A DNA stretch of 64,000 nt from Ignavibacteria bacterium (lineage in GTDB: Bacteria > Bacteroidota > Ignavibacteria > Tepidaquicellales > OLB5). Numbering within the stretch: the stretch's first letter is position 1; each line of letters begins with the position of its first letter. The stretch lies in contig JADZAP010000006.1 of assembly GCA_020852705.1 (NCBI GenBank), forward strand, positions 1 through 64,000. The letters are read 5' to 3'. The notes under the pieces were generated by a model. The model was not told the DNA's origin. It ran no database searches and was given only the letters and a program-made list of their open reading frames with translations. The translations under genes and the position numbers were made by a program. Shown piece after piece: positions 17,349-27,079 of the stretch.

Positions 17349-20300
17349 ATGAAATTAAAATTCCTATTAGCTGCCGGTTTTTTGTTATTTTTTTGTTTGC
17401 GGTCAATTTCTCAAAGCCAGGGTGATGTTGCCTTAAATGAAATAATGTATGCCCCAACTCCTGCAGCTAATGAATGGTTTGAATTGTATAATAATACTGC
17501 AAACCCATTTAATCTGGCAAATTGGAAATGGAAAGATGCTAATATAACGATGCGGACAATTACAACCTCAAATATTAATCTGCCCCCAAACAGCTATGCA
17601 GTCATCTGTCAGGATTCAACTGAATTTAAAAATGCTTTCCCTTCCTTTACCGGAATTTTGATACAATCAATCGGCTGGAGCTCTATAAATAATACAGGCA
17701 CTGAAAATTTGATTATTTTTAATGCCTTAAATGCTGTTGTTGATTCAATTCAGTTCACAAATTCATGGGGAGGTTCAGGTAACAGGTCTCTTGAGCGAAT
17801 AAGTTCAACTGATTCAACTAACCATCAGAACAATTGGGGTACTTCAACAGCTTCACTCGGGGCTACTCCGGGTGCAAGGAACAGTATATCACCTCTTAAC
17901 AATGATCTTATATTGAATATTTTATTTTTCAGTTCAAATAATCCTGTTATTGGAACTAATCTTCAATTAACAGCTAATGTAAAAAACCGCGGGATAATTA
18001 CTGCCAATACATTTAGTGTGACTTTTTATGATGACTATAATAAAGATGGAATACCCGCAGCAAATGAAATTATTAACACAGTAAATTCTTCGTCTCCGCT
18101 TGCTCCAAATGATTCAGTAAATTTTAATACTTCCAAAATTATGGATAGTCTTGGGGTAAGACAATTTATTGCTGTTGTTAATTATGCAACTGATGAAGAT
18201 ACATCAAACAATAAAAAAATTGGAACAGTTACAGTAATTAATGGCGGCAGCTTTGATTCATTGATAATAAATGAGATAATGTATGCTCCTTCTGCAAATA
18301 CAGGTAAAGAGTGGTTTGAAATTTACAATAAAACTTCAAACCCTGTTAGCCTTGCAAACTGGAAATGGAAAGATGCTACACAAACTATTCACACTATTAC
18401 AGTTAATTCAATAAATATTCCTCCTCAAGGTTTTGCAGTTATATGCGAAGATTCTGCGGCTGTTAAAGGATTTTATCCAAATAATTCCGGGATTTTTCTG
18501 CAATCTGCAGGATGGAGTGCAATTAATAATACAGGCGATAATGTAGTGCTATTAAATCCTAATGGAATTGCAATAGATAGTATCACATTTACATCCGGAT
18601 GGGGAGGAAGCTCAGGGAATAAGTCGCTTGAAAGGATATCTTATAATGCACCTTCAAATTTACAGACTAACTGGGGCAGTTGTGTATCAAATATAGGTGC
18701 TACACCAAATAAAGTTAATAGCTTAACACCCAAGCAAAATGATCTTGCACTTAACAAAATAACATTCAACCGCACTGTACCTGCAATAGGTGATACTTTG
18801 GGAATAATTGCACAAGTTAAAAACAGGGGACTAAATACTGCTCCTTCATATAATGTGTCATTTTATGATGATTATAATAAAGATAGCATACCTCAGTCAA
18901 ATGAACTTGAAACTACAATCAACTCAAGTGGAGCATTAAATGCGGGTGATTCAATAAACATAATTTACTCTCATGTTCTTGATAGTGCCGGTATAAGACA
19001 ATATATAGCAGTTGTTAATTACAGTGCTGATGAAGATTCCTCAAATAATAAATATACAGCATCAATAGAAGTTTCAGGCGGAAGTACTGCGGGAAGAGTT
19101 ATAATTAATGAAATAATGTATGCTCCCGGTTCAAATGAATGTGAATGGGTTGAAATATTCAATAATTCAGACTCAGTTGTTAATTTAAAGAATTGGAAAA
19201 TCTCTGATAATTCATTGGCTCAAATAATTATTACTTCGGGTGATAAGTTCTTAAGTCCGCAAAGTTATTTGGTAATAGCTCAAAATAATACAATATTTAA
19301 TAATCATCCCGGTATTGATAGCGGCAAAGTAATTCTGAATTCTTCTCTTCCATCGCTTAATAATACAGGTGATGCAGTAATAATATATAAGTTAAACTCT
19401 TTGGTATCTGATAGAGTAGATTACCTTTCAAGCTGGGGCGGGTCCGGTGTTTCACTTGAGCGAATTGAAATTAATGGTGTATCGTCAGATTCTAGTAATT
19501 GGGCAAATTCCATTGGCTGTGAAGGCTCAACTCCTGCATTAATTAATTCAATTTCATCTGCCGTGCATTATACAAGGAATGATCTTATTATAAACGAAAT
19601 AATGGCTGCTCCGCTTTCAGGTTTCCCGGAATATATTGAGCTTTACAATCCTACAAATCAAAATATAAATATTGCTGGCTGGCTGTACAAAGAAACAGGC
19701 GGATCTAAAAATCTGGCTGATACATGCACGGCAATAATTAAACCCGGAATGTATGCTGTAATTGCTGCAGATACCACAATATATTCTGCTTATCCGTATT
19801 TGCAAAACCCGGACTCTACTCAAAAGGTATTTATAGCCGGTTCTCTTGGTCTAAATAACGAAGGTGAAATTATACAGGTATTAGATGTTTTTAGAAAAGT
19901 AATTGACAGTGTAAATTATGATGATAGCTGGTATAATCCAAATCTGCCCGGAAGCGGAAGATCACTTGAAAAGATTAATCCATTGTTTAACGGAAATGAT
20001 GGTAAAAACTGGAGTTCCTGTACATTTCCCAACGGGGGTTCTCCAGGGCTTAAAAACAGTATTTTTACTAACAGCTCTACATTACAATCTGGTGTAACAA
20101 TTTCTCCTAATCCATTCTCTCCTGATGGAGATGGTTTTGAAGATTTTACCATTATTAATTATAAACTAAAAAATACAGTTTCGCAGGTAAGAATGAAAAT
20201 TTTTGATGTAAAAGGAAGATTAATAAAAACACTTTTAAATAATCAGACATCCGGACCGGAAGGACAAATTGTGTATAACGGGCTTGATGATGATAACAGA

Positions 20301-20405
20301 AAATTAAGACTGGGTATTTACATTGTATTTATTGAGGCATTGAATGACCAAAACGGAGTAGTTGAAACAATTAAAACAACAATGGTAGTTGCTGCAAAAT
20401 TATAG
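17349..20405 (+). CDS. Large secreted lamin-tail-domain protein with C-terminal sorting/FlgD-like domain
   Basis: A 1018-residue exported protein with a signal peptide (KFLLAAGFLLFFCLRSISQS). It contains four lamin-tail domains, each opening with a variant of INEIMYAPSANTGKEWFEIYN: about 26-140, 300-430, 585-705 and 715-880. CARDB-like Ig domains separate the first three (LILNILFFSSNNPVIGTNLQ..., VSFYDDYNKDSIPQSNE...). The CARDB-LTD unit is duplicated nearly word for word. The C-terminus (about 925-1018), ISPNPFSPDGDGFEDF ... MKIFDVKGRLIKTL ... TTMVVAAKL, is a FlgD-like/T9SS-type sorting module. Lamin-tail domains in bacteria are found on secreted nucleases and surface proteins; no nuclease domain is seen here, so it is probably a surface adhesin or structural protein. 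Confidence 0.85.
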   Translation: MKLKFLLAAGFLLFFCLRSISQSQGDVALNEIMYAPTPAANEWFELYNNTANPFNLANWKWKDANITMRTITTSNINLPPNSYAVICQDSTEFKNAFPSFTGILIQSIGWSSINNTGTENLIIFNALNAVVDSIQFTNSWGGSGNRSLERISSTDSTNHQNNWGTSTASLGATPGARNSISPLNNDLILNILFFSSNNPVIGTNLQLTANVKNRGIITANTFSVTFYDDYNKDGIPAANEIINTVNSSSPLAPNDSVNFNTSKIMDSLGVRQFIAVVNYATDEDTSNNKKIGTVTVINGGSFDSLIINEIMYAPSANTGKEWFEIYNKTSNPVSLANWKWKDATQTIHTITVNSINIPPQGFAVICEDSAAVKGFYPNNSGIFLQSAGWSAINNTGDNVVLLNPNGIAIDSITFTSGWGGSSGNKSLERISYNAPSNLQTNWGSCVSNIGATPNKVNSLTPKQNDLALNKITFNRTVPAIGDTLGIIAQVKNRGLNTAPSYNVSFYDDYNKDSIPQSNELETTINSSGALNAGDSINIIYSHVLDSAGIRQYIAVVNYSADEDSSNNKYTASIEVSGGSTAGRVIINEIMYAPGSNECEWVEIFNNSDSVVNLKNWKISDNSLAQIIITSGDKFLSPQSYLVIAQNNTIFNNHPGIDSGKVILNSSLPSLNNTGDAVIIYKLNSLVSDRVDYLSSWGGSGVSLERIEINGVSSDSSNWANSIGCEGSTPALINSISSAVHYTRNDLIINEIMAAPLSGFPEYIELYNPTNQNINIAGWLYKETGGSKNLADTCTAIIKPGMYAVIAADTTIYSAYPYLQNPDSTQKVFIAGSLGLNNEGEIIQVLDVFRKVIDSVNYDDSWYNPNLPGSGRSLEKINPLFNGNDGKNWSSCTFPNGGSPGLKNSIFTNSSTLQSGVTISPNPFSPDGDGFEDFTIINYKLKNTVSQVRMKIFDVKGRLIKTLLNNQTSGPEGQIVYNGLDDDNRKLRLGIYIVFIEALNDQNGVVETIKTTMVVAAKL

Positions 20406-20410
20406 AAAAT

Positions 20411-22468
20411 ATGGCAAAGGATCAGAAGAAGAAAAATAATGGGGTGCAGGAAATTAGTACAATTGCTATGTATATTATTCTGGCAGTAATTACATTTGCA
20501 GTTTATGCAAATTCACTTAGTAATGAGTTTGTGTTTGATGATGAATCTGTAGTGCAGGGCGATCCAACAATTACTCAGCTTTCAAATATTCCAAAATTTT
20601 TTACAGGTGAGCTGGGTTTTCATAAGGTTATTGGTGCTTATTTTAGACCGGTAGTTTCAACTTCCTATGCTGTTGATTATGCAATTTGGAGATATAATCC
20701 TATGGGATTTCATCTAACCAATGTGTTAATACATGTTATTAACTCATTGCTTTTTATGACACTCTTAATGCTGATGTTTAAAAAATCACAATCACCTTAC
20801 AAAAGTTATATCATATTAATAGCTTCTCTAATCTTTGCATTGCATCCAATTCATACCGAAGTTGCCTCCTGGGTAAGCGGCAGAACGGATGGTTTGGCAG
20901 CTACATTCTTTATTGCTGCATTTATTTTTTACCTTAAGTATAGTTTACAGCCATCAAATAAAAATCTGGCGTTAATACTTTTGATGTACATTTTATCTCT
21001 TATGTCAAAGGAAATGGCAATTACATTACCTGCTGTAATAATATTGTATGATATGCTCATTAACAAAGAGCGGTTTAATGAATTACTGAAACAGCGGTTG
21101 TTTGTTTATGGATCACTTGTAATTATTTCTGTTCTATTTATACTTTTAAGAACCTGGGCATTAAGCCAGGTAGTGCCAAGGCAAACATATTTTTATTTTT
21201 ACGGCAGAGATTTTATGACTGCTGTATATACAATGCTTCAAACGCTGCCGCTTTATTTCCGGCTTTCTATTGCTCCATACGGTATGCTTTATCATTACAG
21301 CGGCTATTTGCCTGATGCACACTCATTAACAGAGTTCAGGGTAATATTTGCTGTATTCTTTATCGTAGTAACAACCGGAGCCGCAATTTACTTTGTAAAA
21401 CGCTCTCCGTATATTTCATTTGCAATTTTGATTTTTTATGTAACATTACTTCCGGTTATGAATATAGTGCCTACAATGAATTTTATGGCAGATAGATTTT
21501 TATATATACCTTCAATATTTGTCAGTATTATTGCAGCATCGGTATTGTTCAGATATTTTACCAAAAGGTCATATAATTTAGTAATGATAATTTCTGCTGC
21601 AGTGCTTATTGTTTTTAGTTACATGACATATTCTAGGAACAAAGATTGGAAAAACAATGACTCTCTTTTTTTAAGTGCTGAAGGAAGACCCGGAGTTGTT
21701 ACATATATAAATATAGGAAATATTTATGCCAACAAGGGCAATTTTGACGTGGCTGAATTATATTACAGAAAAGCTCTTGACCTAAGAAAAGAATCTGTTA
21801 TTGGGCACAATAATATTGGAAAGATATTCATGGTAAGGGGTAATTTTGATTCAGCTTACTATTATATTAATGAAGCATATAAACTTGATACTCTTTCTCC
21901 TGAACCGCAATTCACATTAGCTCAAATGTACCAAAGGAAGGGTGATATACAAAATGCTGTTAAATGGCTTGAAAAACTTGTAACATTTGCACCAAATTAT
22001 AATAATGCATCAGAATTGCTTGCACAACTCAAAGCAGTTAAACAGGAAGAAACTAAAAATCAAACTAGTCCTTTAAATCAAAATTTACAGCCAGTTCTAA
22101 AAGATGAGAATCTTGAAAAGGTACGTGTTTTAGAGGAATCTTCTTACAAAAATTATCAGGCAAAAAATTATGATAAAGCAATTGATGAGCTTAATGAACT
22201 CATAAAAATAATGCCTGATAAATCTTCAGGTTATTATAATAATATCGGGATGTGTTATATGGATCAGGAAAAGTATAAGGATGCGATAGATAATTTTCTT
22301 ATTGCAGTTAAAAAAGATAATAAGTTTTCTTCAGCATATAATAATATTGGTACATGTTATGAAAGAATGAATGATATTCCCAAAGCAATAGAAAATTATC
22401 AGAAAGCAGTTGAGGTAGATCCTAATAATGAACTAGCCAAGAAAAACCTTGCAAAACTAAAACAATGA
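20411..22468 (+). CDS. TMTC-like membrane glycosyltransferase with TPR repeats
   Basis: A 685-residue protein. The N-terminal 400 residues are polytopic, opening with a helix and NEFVFDDESVVQ (about 37-48), the acidic loop motif of GT-C glycosyltransferases. PVVSTSYAVDYAIW and LHPIHTEVASWVSGRTDGLA are typical of TMTC/DUF1736-type O-mannosyltransferase-like proteins. The C-terminal 250 residues hold about six TPR repeats in two groups (YINIGNIYANKGNFDVAELY, YNNIGMCYMDQEKYKDAI), split by a Gln/Lys-rich linker. It starts 5 bp after the lamin-tail gene and is surely cotranscribed with it. It may glycosylate secreted proteins in the periplasm; the substrate is unknown. Confidence 0.82.
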   Translation: MAKDQKKKNNGVQEISTIAMYIILAVITFAVYANSLSNEFVFDDESVVQGDPTITQLSNIPKFFTGELGFHKVIGAYFRPVVSTSYAVDYAIWRYNPMGFHLTNVLIHVINSLLFMTLLMLMFKKSQSPYKSYIILIASLIFALHPIHTEVASWVSGRTDGLAATFFIAAFIFYLKYSLQPSNKNLALILLMYILSLMSKEMAITLPAVIILYDMLINKERFNELLKQRLFVYGSLVIISVLFILLRTWALSQVVPRQTYFYFYGRDFMTAVYTMLQTLPLYFRLSIAPYGMLYHYSGYLPDAHSLTEFRVIFAVFFIVVTTGAAIYFVKRSPYISFAILIFYVTLLPVMNIVPTMNFMADRFLYIPSIFVSIIAASVLFRYFTKRSYNLVMIISAAVLIVFSYMTYSRNKDWKNNDSLFLSAEGRPGVVTYINIGNIYANKGNFDVAELYYRKALDLRKESVIGHNNIGKIFMVRGNFDSAYYYINEAYKLDTLSPEPQFTLAQMYQRKGDIQNAVKWLEKLVTFAPNYNNASELLAQLKAVKQEETKNQTSPLNQNLQPVLKDENLEKVRVLEESSYKNYQAKNYDKAIDELNELIKIMPDKSSGYYNNIGMCYMDQEKYKDAIDNFLIAVKKDNKFSSAYNNIGTCYERMNDIPKAIENYQKAVEVDPNNELAKKNLAKLKQ

Positions 22469-22509
22469 AAAATGTTGTAATATTTATTAATAATGAAATT
22501 AATCTAAAA

Positions 22510-23853
22510 TTACAATAAATTACTTGCAAGTTCAGCTATTTCAGAGCGTTCTCCTTTTTCAAGATTAATATGAGCATATAGTTTCTCACCTTTAAAATGC
22601 TCTATTAAATAAGTTAATCCGTTGGATTGAGAATCAAGATATGGATGGTCTATCTGGTATATATCACCTGTCAATACTATTTTTGCACCTTCCCCAACCC
22701 TTGTTATAATGGTTTTAATTTCATGCGGAGTTAAATTCTGTGCTTCATCTACAATAAAAAATATTCTTTGAAGACTTCTTCCCCGGATATAGCTAAGCGG
22801 TTCTATAACTAATTTTTGATCTTTTACCATCTGTGTAATTTGCTGATGCTGCTTTTCTGTTTCGCCATACTGATCCTGAATTACTTTAAGGTTATCCCAT
22901 AATGGCTGCATATAAGGCGCAAGTTTTGATTCAACATCGCCCGGCAGGTAACCTATATCTTTATTACTCAATGGTACAACGGGTCTTGCAATATATATTT
23001 GACGGTAATTTTTTTTAACGCTTAAAGCGCTTGCAAGTGCAAGCAATGTTTTTCCCGTACCAGCTTTACCGGTTATTGTTACAAGAGGCAAGTTTATGTT
23101 TGTTAATGCATCTATTGCAAAGGTTTGCTCAGCGTTGCGGGGTTTTATTCCGTAAACAGGATTTTTATCAACTTTTCTTAGTATCTGTTTACCTTGATCT
23201 ATTGATGCTAGTACTGAATGGCTGTCATTTCTTAGTACAAGAAATTTGTTTGGGACTAATTCAGTTTTAGATTTTTTAAGCGAAGATTTCATTGGTATTT
23301 CAAACGGCGGGTGATATAGCTTTTCAATGATATCATGATTATAGTTTTCTATTGTATCCATGCCGCTATAAAGTTCCTCAACATTTATTATTTTATCTGT
23401 GGTATAATCTTCTGCAAGAACACCAACAGCTTTAGCTTTCATGCGTAAATTAACATCCTTACTGACAAGTATTACCTGTGAATTTTGTTTTTTATTCTTA
23501 ACATCAAGTGCTGTGCTTAATATTCTGTGATCAGGGGTATCTTCCGTAAATATCTCTCTTATTTCGTTCCTTATGCCCTTGCTTAGTGCAATTGATACTT
23601 TCCCTCTGCCTTTGCCAATTAAAACACCTCCATTAAATAAAGCAGAACCTGTTAAATTATCTAAAGTTCTTGCAAATTCACGTGCATTCAGGTTTATAAC
23701 TTGACTGCCGCGCTTAAAATGGTCTAATTCTTCAATTACTGTGATTGGAATTACCAAGTCATGCTCTTTAAATTGTGTTATGCAGTTTGAATCATGCAGG
23801 ATAACATTAGTATCAAGTACAAATGTCTTTCTGGAGGTTTTAGAGCTCTTCAT
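22510..23853 (-). CDS. PhoH family ATPase with N-terminal PIN domain
   Basis: A 447-residue protein. The PIN domain (about 8-150) begins KTFVLDTNVILHDSNCI and carries the acidic residues of this RNase fold (D14, E41/E42, D106/D108 region, D133). The PhoH ATPase domain follows, with Walker A GKAGTGKT (262-269), RPVVPLSNKDIGYLPGD, Walker B FFIVDEAQN and LTGDIYQID. This PIN-PhoH (YlaK/PhoH2-type) fusion is known as an RNA helicase/ribonuclease in actinobacteria. It is convergent with the TMTC-like gene, with 42 bp between them, and probably monocistronic. Confidence 0.92.
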   Translation of the reverse strand: MKSSKTSRKTFVLDTNVILHDSNCITQFKEHDLVIPITVIEELDHFKRGSQVINLNAREFARTLDNLTGSALFNGGVLIGKGRGKVSIALSKGIRNEIREIFTEDTPDHRILSTALDVKNKKQNSQVILVSKDVNLRMKAKAVGVLAEDYTTDKIINVEELYSGMDTIENYNHDIIEKLYHPPFEIPMKSSLKKSKTELVPNKFLVLRNDSHSVLASIDQGKQILRKVDKNPVYGIKPRNAEQTFAIDALTNINLPLVTITGKAGTGKTLLALASALSVKKNYRQIYIARPVVPLSNKDIGYLPGDVESKLAPYMQPLWDNLKVIQDQYGETEKQHQQITQMVKDQKLVIEPLSYIRGRSLQRIFFIVDEAQNLTPHEIKTIITRVGEGAKIVLTGDIYQIDHPYLDSQSNGLTYLIEHFKGEKLYAHINLEKGERSEIAELASNLL

Positions 23854-24247
23854 CTGTTAATTTAAAAATTCCGGAATAAAATACAGGTTTTTGATACCTA
23901 TGGATATCTATGATTGCAGGGCAGAAAAGTATTAAATTATTGCTTATCAATATTGCTGTACAAATATAAGAAATAATTTAAAATTAAACTAAATATTCTG
24001 TGTAAAAATTTAATTTGCTTTAAAAAACATTATTTGTATAATTAAACTATGACCCTGAATAGAATAATAACAAACATAATAATAGCAATCAAAATAATAA
24101 TTTTCTGTTCTCTTGGTGACATAATTAAGTAAATATAATACCAGATTTATTTATTAAAAATATTATTAATTTTCTAAATATATATAAATCTATGAAACGA
24201 TTTTTTACGAATATTAGTTAAATTAACTAAATATATATTATACATAT
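23854..24247. other. Gene-poor stretch upstream of phoH-like and msrB genes
   Basis: This AT-rich region carries the divergent starts of the PhoH-like gene and msrB. Only the tiny frame at 24042-24122 was found. No clear TTG-N20-TAnnTTTG promoter is visible on either strand. Confidence 0.4.
24042..24122 (-). CDS. Possible tiny membrane peptide (26 aa)
   Basis: A 26-codon ATG frame encodes MSPREQKI followed by a continuous hydrophobic helix (IIILIAIIMFVIILF) and RVIV. The charged N-terminus and helix look like a small single-pass protein. A 27-residue frame on the opposite strand at nearly the same place is less protein-like. No ribosome binding site or family is recognisable. Confidence 0.3.
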   Translation of the reverse strand: MSPREQKIIILIAIIMFVIILFRVIV

Positions 24248-24847
24248 ATGAAACCGAAAAATTTAATTTTATTTGTATCAATCATATTATCAGCATTTGT
24301 ATTTACAGCATTTGCGGTAAAATCATTTGGGTGGAGTTTGTTTGAACAAAACCCTGCCCAAATTAAAAACATGGCTGTAAAAGTAAATTTTAAACAAAAA
24401 AATATAATTAAATCAGCAGATTCAACTGATTTCTGCGGGGAGTTTAAACCAGTAATGAGCAAGGAAGAATTAAAAGATAAATTATCTGATGAACAGTTTA
24501 AAGTTACTCAGGAAAAAGGTACAGAGCGTCCATTCAGTAATAAATATTGGGATAACCATGATAAAGGAATGTATTATTGTGTAGTTTGCGGACAGGAACT
24601 GTTTAACAGTGATACTAAATTTGAATCCGGTACCGGTTGGCCAAGTTTTTTTAAACCCGTTAAAGATGAAAATGTTAAAGAAGAAGAAGATGTTACACTT
24701 GGAATGCACAGAACAGAAGTGGTATGTTCAAATTGCGGGGCGCATTTAGGTCACGTATTTGATGATGGTCCCAATCCAACAGGGTTGAGATATTGCATGA
24801 ATTCTGCAGCATTGAATTTTAAAAAAACGGATGGAGTTGATAAGTAA
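24248..24847 (+). CDS. msrB: Peptide-methionine (R)-S-oxide reductase MsrB, exported form
   Basis: A 199-residue protein that reduces methionine-R-sulfoxide in proteins. Residues 1-25 form a hydrophobic signal or anchor ([17 protein letters not shown]), so the enzyme probably acts in the periplasm. The MsrB domain (about 65-195) has the zinc cysteines CVVC and CSNC, the family blocks [10 protein letters not shown] and [12 protein letters not shown], and the catalytic Cys in [11 protein letters not shown]. No MsrA is fused. A terminator follows at 24877-24903. Confidence 0.95.
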   Translation: MKPKNLILFVSIILSAFVFTAFAVKSFGWSLFEQNPAQIKNMAVKVNFKQKNIIKSADSTDFCGEFKPVMSKEELKDKLSDEQFKVTQEKGTERPFSNKYWDNHDKGMYYCVVCGQELFNSDTKFESGTGWPSFFKPVKDENVKEEEDVTLGMHRTEVVCSNCGAHLGHVFDDGPNPTGLRYCMNSAALNFKKTDGVDK

Positions 24848-24876
24848 CTCACTTGGTTATCCTGATAAATTAAAAC

Positions 24877-24903
24877 GCACAGATATTTATATCTGTGCTT
24901 TTT
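24877..24903 (+). terminator. Terminator after msrB
   Basis: GCACAGATA (24877-24885) pairs perfectly with TATCTGTGC (24890-24898) around a TTTA loop, followed by TTTTT. Confidence 0.8.
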
Positions 24904-24946
24904 GAAAAATTCATATCAGATGTATTTTATTAATTTACCTTTTCTG

Positions 24947-25051
24947 TTAATGAATATAACTGATAATTAATCCTGTTATAACAGAAATAAGTATAAGTAT
25001 TCCAAAAATCAAATAAAATTGCAGTGAACTTTTAAACTTTGTTGAAGTCAT
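24947..25051 (-). CDS. Possible tiny membrane peptide (34 aa)
   Basis: An ATG frame of 34 codons: a polar, Lys-containing N-terminus (MTSTKFKSSLQF) and one hydrophobic helix (YLIFGILILISVITGLIISY). It lies 28 bp downstream of the protease gene's stop on the same strand and could be its last cistron. No Shine-Dalgarno site is clear. Confidence 0.35.
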   Translation of the reverse strand: MTSTKFKSSLQFYLIFGILILISVITGLIISYIH

Positions 25052-25079
25052 AACTGTGGTTTTAATTTAAAATATTCTG

Positions 25080-26213
25080 TTATTCATTATCTAATTCTTT
25101 TTGTGCAATTTTAATCTTTACATCAAGTTCAGCTTTATAATCTGGGTTCAATTCAACTGCTAATTTCCAGTCACTAACAGCTTCCAAATATTTCTTTAAT
25201 CTGAAATTTGCATAACCGCGGTTAAAATATATTTCGTAACTATCGGGTTCCTGCTCTAATGCATTTGTATAATCCTCACGTGCTTTGTAGTATTCTTTAA
25301 TAGAGTAATAACAATTGCCTCGGTAGAAATATGATTTGGATGTTTTATTTTCCTGGAGAACTTCTGAAAAATCGCTTATTGCTTTTCTGTATTCTTTCAG
25401 TTTAAAACGGGCGTATCCCCGCATATAATAAGCTGTAATATCATTTGAAAAGTTTTCTAAATATTTTGTAAAATAAATTTCAGCATCTTTATAATTTTTG
25501 TTTTCGTTTGCCTGCGAGCCAATTTCAAAATATTTATTTGGGTCGGTAACATCATTAGGTGTGCTGCCGATATTTATGACCCTCAATATTTCGTTTACCG
25601 GAATTGCAAAATATAAAGCACCATCGTGCTGCCCGCTGACACTTAAACCTATCAACTCTCCTTTTGAATTTAAAACCGCTCCGCCTGATGATCCATCGGT
25701 TATTGGACAGGTCATTTGTATAAGACGTACATTATTTTCATTAATCCTTGACCCGCTTATTATTCCTTCTGATATGGAATTTTCGTAACCTTCCGGTGAG
25801 CCCACAGCATAAACCCGCTGACCAATTTTTAAATCTGTATTGTTTGCTAAATCAATCGGTTTAAAAGAGTTATCCCCGGTTTGTAAAAATAACAGGTCAT
25901 TAACTACATCAGTTTTTAAAACCGAAACATTATTAATTTCTCTATTGTAATGCTTTATATCAATACGGTTTGCATCTTTACACACATGGTTGTTAGTAAC
26001 AATCAAACCATTATCATTCAATACTACTCCAGAACCTTGGAACATATTTCCTAAATTATCATAGGCAATTATAACTACAACTGAATTATCTACCTTTTCA
26101 AAGATTTTTTCGGGGGAAAGATCATCATTTTTGACCTGTTGAGAATTTACAGATGTGATAAAGAGAATAAATAAATTTATAAAGATAATTGGAAACCGGA
26201 GTATTGTTAACAT
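25080..26213 (-). CDS. Trypsin-like (S1C) serine protease with TPR repeats
   Basis: A 377-residue exported protein with a signal peptide (about 1-24). The chymotrypsin-like domain has the full triad: H76 in VTNNHVC, D106 in VVNDLLFL, and S176 in TDGSSGGAVL. It resembles the protease core of DegP/HtrA but lacks PDZ domains. Instead the C-terminus (about 215-377) has four or five TPR repeats (AYYMRGYARFKLKEYRKAIS, EIYFNRGYANFRLKKYLEAV). TPRs would recruit partners or substrates in the periplasm. This protease-TPR fusion is widespread but poorly characterised. It is divergent from the rpsL operon. Confidence 0.88.
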   Translation of the reverse strand: MLTILRFPIIFINLFILFITSVNSQQVKNDDLSPEKIFEKVDNSVVVIIAYDNLGNMFQGSGVVLNDNGLIVTNNHVCKDANRIDIKHYNREINNVSVLKTDVVNDLLFLQTGDNSFKPIDLANNTDLKIGQRVYAVGSPEGYENSISEGIISGSRINENNVRLIQMTCPITDGSSGGAVLNSKGELIGLSVSGQHDGALYFAIPVNEILRVINIGSTPNDVTDPNKYFEIGSQANENKNYKDAEIYFTKYLENFSNDITAYYMRGYARFKLKEYRKAISDFSEVLQENKTSKSYFYRGNCYYSIKEYYKAREDYTNALEQEPDSYEIYFNRGYANFRLKKYLEAVSDWKLAVELNPDYKAELDVKIKIAQKELDNE

Positions 26214-26635
26214 ATTTTAACAGAATAAACCTTAAGATTAAATCTCATAAATATAATAATGTTACGAATATAATTAAAATTGTTTATTATTAAACAGTAA
26301 TTAACTTGAAAATTTTACATAAAATATCAGCATCATTTAATTTTTTGAAACTATTATTTTAGAAAAACCGTTAATATTTCATGAATTTAAGCAATGTTTA
26401 TCATTTTAAATATACAATTATTTTTTAAAATCGTGTAATTTTAAAGTACTTAATAAATTCCTAATATTCATAAGCTGCCATCAATCCTTAACTTGACTAT
26501 TTTGTAAAAAATCGCTAAATTTGTAGTTTCTAATAATAATGCCGCCCATCCAGATATCAAAAAACACGGTATCATTTTAATGGAATGAGCGATTTAATTT
26601 ATTTTAGTAAATTAAGACTAAGATAGGAATATTAC
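26214..26635. other. Divergent upstream region of the rpsL operon
   Basis: AT-rich and without genes. It carries the rpsL promoter (26493-26523) and a leader of about 105 nt before the rpsL GTG, long enough for autoregulation, although no clear S7/S12-like binding structure was identified. Confidence 0.5.
26493..26523 (+). promoter_or_regulatory. Bacteroidota-type promoter of the rpsL-rpsG-fusA operon
   Basis: TTG (26493-26495, in CTTGAC) is followed after exactly 20 nt by TAAATTTG (26516-26523), matching the -33 TTG / -7 TAnnTTTG pattern used by the Bacteroidota primary sigma factor. The same layout occurs before rplB. Confidence 0.75.
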
Positions 26636-27019
26636 GTGCCAACAATAAATCAGTTAGTCCGCAAAGGAAGAAAAGTTTTAAAATTTAAAAGCAAATCACC
26701 TGCATTGGAATCATCTCCTCAAAAAAGGGGAGTATGTACAAGAGTTTATACTACTACACCAAAAAAACCAAACTCAGCATTAAGAAAAGTTGCAAGAGTT
26801 CGTTTAAGCAATGGTATGGAAGTAACAGCTTACATTCCCGGTGAAGGACATAATCTCCAGGAACACTCAATTGTTCTCATTAGGGGCGGAAGGGTAAAAG
26901 ATCTTCCGGGTGTTCGTTATCATATAGTACGGGGTGCAGTTGATTCAAGCGGAGTTGCAGATAGAAAACAAGCACGGTCAAAATACGGTGCAAAGAAAGC
27001 AAAATCAGGCGGAAAATAA
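26636..27019 (+). CDS. rpsL: 30S ribosomal protein S12
   Basis: A 127-residue protein starting at GTG. It has the S12 decoding-centre loops [13 protein letters not shown] and [13 protein letters not shown] with both lysines that are changed in streptomycin resistance, so it is the sensitive wild type. It begins the str operon, 60 bp ahead of rpsG, behind a clear promoter. Lys-rich C-terminal tail as usual. Confidence 0.98.
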   Translation: MPTINQLVRKGRKVLKFKSKSPALESSPQKRGVCTRVYTTTPKKPNSALRKVARVRLSNGMEVTAYIPGEGHNLQEHSIVLIRGGRVKDLPGVRYHIVRGAVDSSGVADRKQARSKYGAKKAKSGGK

Positions 27020-27079
27020 ATTTCACCGCTTATTTTTAGAATACATAATTTAAAGAAATAATATTAATTATATAAATAT

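Noticed and set aside
22469-22509. TTGTAAT/ATTACAA inverted repeat as a bidirectional terminator between converging genes
   Set aside because: The arms are 7 bp, AT-only in pairing strength, with a long loop and no clear T-run.
24050-24133. Plus-strand 27-codon frame (MTLNRIITNIIIAIK...)
   Set aside because: Lies opposite a more protein-like minus-strand frame and reflects the same AT-rich bias.
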